From the NCBI GenBank assembly GCA_003516765.1, contig DPCD01000015.1:4003-10443 (forward strand): a stretch of 6,441 nucleotides of DNA, read 5' to 3'. Below are positions 4,881 through 6,441 of this stretch, piece by piece (positions within the stretch are counted from its first letter, which is position 1; each line of letters starts with the position of its first letter). The stretch is from Clostridiales bacterium. Lineage in GTDB: Bacteria; Bacillota; Clostridia; Oscillospirales; Oscillospiraceae. The notes beneath the pieces are model-generated. The model saw nothing but the letters and a program-made list of their open reading frames with translations. It did not search any database and was not told the DNA's origin. Position numbers and translations under genes: made by a program.

Positions 4881-4910
4881 AAAAGCTGCCGGTGTAAGCC
4901 GGCAGCTTTT
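4881..4910. terminator. Bidirectional terminator between convergent genes
   Basis: A perfect 12-bp stem, AAAAGCTGCCGG (4881-4892) with CCGGCAGCTTTT (4899-4910), encloses the loop TGTAAG. The + strand ends in four T and the minus strand in six T (through 4879), so it serves the TIM-barrel gene (stop at 4871) and, more strongly, the trxB mRNA (stop at 4929). Confidence 0.88.
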
Positions 4911-4928
4911 GCTGTACTGTGTGAAGAA

Positions 4929-5852
4929 TTATCCGGATATGCTTTGCCGGGCATCGAGCCAGCGGCAGGCGGCAAGCGCGGCGGCTGCGCCGTCTGAGAC
5001 GGCGGTTGTAAGCTGACGCACCTGCTTTTTGCGTCCGTCTCCGGCTGCAAATATGCCCGGAAGGCTGGTCTTGGTATCCTCGCCTGCCAGATAGTATCCG
5101 TTTTCGGTTGCAACGGCATCTTCAAAAGGCGCGCTCTGCGGCGTCTGACCGACCGCAATAAAAAGACCTTCTACATAGATTCGTTCTGTTTCTCCGGTTT
5201 TGCCGTTGAAAAGCTCCGCGCCCTGCAAGCTGTCATCCGACAGCAGAAGCTTCTGAACGGTGCAGCTTCGCAGAATCCGAATGTTTTCCTGCGCCTGTGC
5301 GCGGCGAACCAGCTGGGCGCTTGCCCGGAAAGCGTCTCTGCGGTGGATCAGTGTGACGCTGCGGCAGGTGTTTGCCAGAAACAGCGCGTCTTGCAGCGCC
5401 GTATCGCCGCCGCCCACGACAGCTACATCCGCGCCATCATAAAACGCACCGTCGCAGACTGCGCAATACGATATGCCGCAGCCGGTAAGCGCGTCCTCTT
5501 GCGAAAGACCGAGCTTACGGTGCGATGCGCCGGTTGCAAGGACTACCGTCCTTGCTTCCAGTGCGCCGTCCGCGCAGGAAACAAGAAAGCCGTTTTGCGT
5601 CTTGGAAAGCCCGGTTGCCTCCGCAGAAAGGAGCTCTGCGCCGAGCGATTTTGCCTGCTCGGTCATCTTCTGGGCAAGCTCTGCCCCGGAAATTGACAAA
5701 ATTCCGGGATAGTTTTCGACCAGCGGCGCGGAGACGATCTGTCCGCCGGGCGTTTCCCGCTCCAGAACTGCGACAGTTTTTCCTGCCCGGGCGGCATAAA
5801 TTGCCGCCGTCAGACCGGCAGGACCGCCGCCAACAATCAAAATATCATACAT
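4929..5852 (-). CDS. trxB: Thioredoxin reductase (NADPH)
   Basis: This 307-residue low-molecular-weight thioredoxin reductase transfers electrons from NADPH through FAD to a dithiol partner. Every hallmark is present: FAD-binding GGGPAG at 8-13, GGQ at 36-38, ATGAS at 106-110, the redox pair CAVC (Cys130 and Cys133) followed by DGAFYDG, the NADPH loop GGGDTA at 147-152, the NADPH-phosphate motif HRRDAFR at 170-176, and the C-terminal FAD motif AAGD at 269-272. The start is the ATG at 5852, with AAGGAG eight to nine bases upstream; the longer TTG-initiated reading from 5873 includes that ribosome site and is rejected. Its start overlaps the nrdD stop by 8 bases, indicating translational coupling and making the NrdD-fused glutaredoxin-like domain its likely substrate. 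It may also reduce other thioredoxins, possibly including the one at 2686-3042. Confidence 0.96.
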   Translation of the reverse strand: MYDILIVGGGPAGLTAAIYAARAGKTVAVLERETPGGQIVSAPLVENYPGILSISGAELAQKMTEQAKSLGAELLSAEATGLSKTQNGFLVSCADGALEARTVVLATGASHRKLGLSQEDALTGCGISYCAVCDGAFYDGADVAVVGGGDTALQDALFLANTCRSVTLIHRRDAFRASAQLVRRAQAQENIRILRSCTVQKLLLSDDSLQGAELFNGKTGETERIYVEGLFIAVGQTPQSAPFEDAVATENGYYLAGEDTKTSLPGIFAAGDGRKKQVRQLTTAVSDGAAAALAACRWLDARQSISG

Positions 5853-6441
5853 TTGCGTTCTCCTTTGTGGCAATAAACTCCCGCACGCCGCTCACGCCGG
5901 TCCATTTTTGCCCGCCGGCTACGAGCGTCGGCGCCTGCCGGATGCCAAGGGCGCGGACGGCGTCGCGGTTTTCCTCTGCAAACCGCACCGTATAGCGGAT
6001 GTCCGCCGCATCCAGCAGCTGCTCGGCCTGCTTGCAGTTCGGGCAGGTCTTTGTTGCAAACAGCTCGACCGCTTCGCACGGCTGCTCCGCCGGCGGCTCC
6101 GGCGTCTGCGCCTGCTCCTGTACGCCGCAGTGCGTCAGCTTCGACGCGCCGATGTCGTATGTCCTGCGATCCTTAAATTCCTGCGCTTTTCCGTCGTTCC
6201 AGTTCTGCACGGGGCGGTAATAGCCGGTGATGCGGCTGTAGACCTCTGCTTTCTCGCCGCAGAAGGGGCAGACCGGCTGCTCTCCTGCAAGATAGCCGTG
6301 GTTTTTGCAGACGGAATACGTCGGCGACAGCGTGTAATACGGCAGGCGGTAGTTTTCCGCGATCTTCCGCACGAGAGATGCCGCCGCCTTCCAGTCCGGC
6401 AGCTTTTCTCCGAGGAAGGCATGGAATACCGTGCCGGAGGT
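5845..6441 (-). CDS. nrdD: Anaerobic ribonucleotide reductase NrdD, 3' part, with glutaredoxin-like tail
   Basis: The frame is open to the window edge and gives the last 198 residues (fragment numbering). Residues 1-105 are the C-terminal end of class III anaerobic ribonucleoside-triphosphate reductase: TSGTVFHAFLGEKL, the PYYTLSPTYSVC stretch, a metal-binding set Cys45/His48 and Cys58/Cys61, and the glycyl-radical segment RITGYYRPVQNWNDGK with Gly73 as the radical glycine. A Pro/Glu/Gln-rich linker (about 108-121) joins a glutaredoxin/NrdH-like domain: the strand VELFAT, CPNC (Cys133 and Cys136), and a cis-Pro loop QAPT (Pro171). NrdD makes dNTPs without oxygen and needs an activase, NrdG, not seen here. 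Well-studied class III enzymes use formate as reductant; a thioredoxin-dependent class III enzyme is known from Neisseria bacilliformis. The fused dithiol domain and the overlapping trxB suggest thiol-supplied electrons. The GTG at 6372 is an internal codon, not a start. Confidence 0.94.
   Translation of the reverse strand, partial: TSGTVFHAFLGEKLPDWKAAASLVRKIAENYRLPYYTLSPTYSVCKNHGYLAGEQPVCPFCGEKAEVYSRITGYYRPVQNWNDGKAQEFKDRRTYDIGASKLTHCGVQEQAQTPEPPAEQPCEAVELFATKTCPNCKQAEQLLDAADIRYTVRFAEENRDAVRALGIRQAPTLVAGGQKWTGVSGVREFIATKENANV

Noticed and set aside
5845..6372. A stand-alone 175-residue gene starting with GTG at 6372
   Set aside because: The frame continues open to the window edge and the upstream codons match the NrdD sequence expected there, so this is the end of nrdD and not a separate gene.
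1..6441. Mobile element, CRISPR array, tRNA or toxin-antitoxin system
   Set aside because: No terminal inverted repeats with a transposase, no regularly spaced direct repeats, no cloverleaf and no toxin-like partner for the AbrB-type protein were visible; the AbrB-type gene is monocistronic.

Overview
The window looks like a chromosomal segment of an anaerobic, Gram-positive Clostridia-type bacterium. The evidence is an oxygen-sensitive class III ribonucleotide reductase, an AbrB/SpoVT-type regulator whose N-terminus is very close to Bacillus/Clostridium AbrB, strong AGGAG-type ribosome binding sites before almost every gene, GC-rich coding DNA with an AT-rich intergenic patch, and short hairpin terminators. 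I see no insertion sequence, phage gene, tRNA, rRNA or CRISPR array. The genus cannot be fixed from this sequence alone.

Layout, left to right. Positions 1-101 hold the last 32 codons of a + strand gene, followed by a strong hairpin terminator at 121-157. Positions 159-3400 are one minus-strand operon with a clear sigma-A-type promoter at 3372-3400. In transcription order it encodes a 63-residue two-helix membrane protein, a thioredoxin with a CGYC active site, a thioredoxin-reductase-like flavoprotein that has lost the first redox cysteine and the NADPH-phosphate arginines, and a metallo-beta-lactamase/beta-CASP ribonuclease-like protein. The last three genes are tightly spaced, with a 17-base overlap and then a 27-base gap. 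Positions 3411-3727 hold the AbrB-type regulator with a zinc-ribbon-like tail and its terminator. Positions 3728-4202 form a 475-base gap containing several inverted repeats and, at its right end, a near-consensus + strand promoter. That promoter drives a lone TIM-barrel gene of unknown function (4203-4871). A bidirectional terminator separates it from a second minus-strand operon running in from the right edge. That operon holds the C-terminal end of anaerobic ribonucleotide reductase NrdD, carrying a fused glutaredoxin-like domain, and then a canonical thioredoxin reductase whose start overlaps the nrdD stop by 8 bases.

The common theme is thiol redox. The right-hand operon looks like a self-contained supply of electrons to nucleotide reduction: NADPH, then TrxB, then the glutaredoxin-like tail, then NrdD. 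The left-hand operon has a second thioredoxin/reductase pair, but its reductase is not canonical, so its electron source and chemistry are open. Its co-transcription with a beta-CASP nuclease and a tiny membrane protein is the least expected arrangement here. The two reductases, both 307 residues from their best starts, give a direct internal comparison of canonical and altered motifs.
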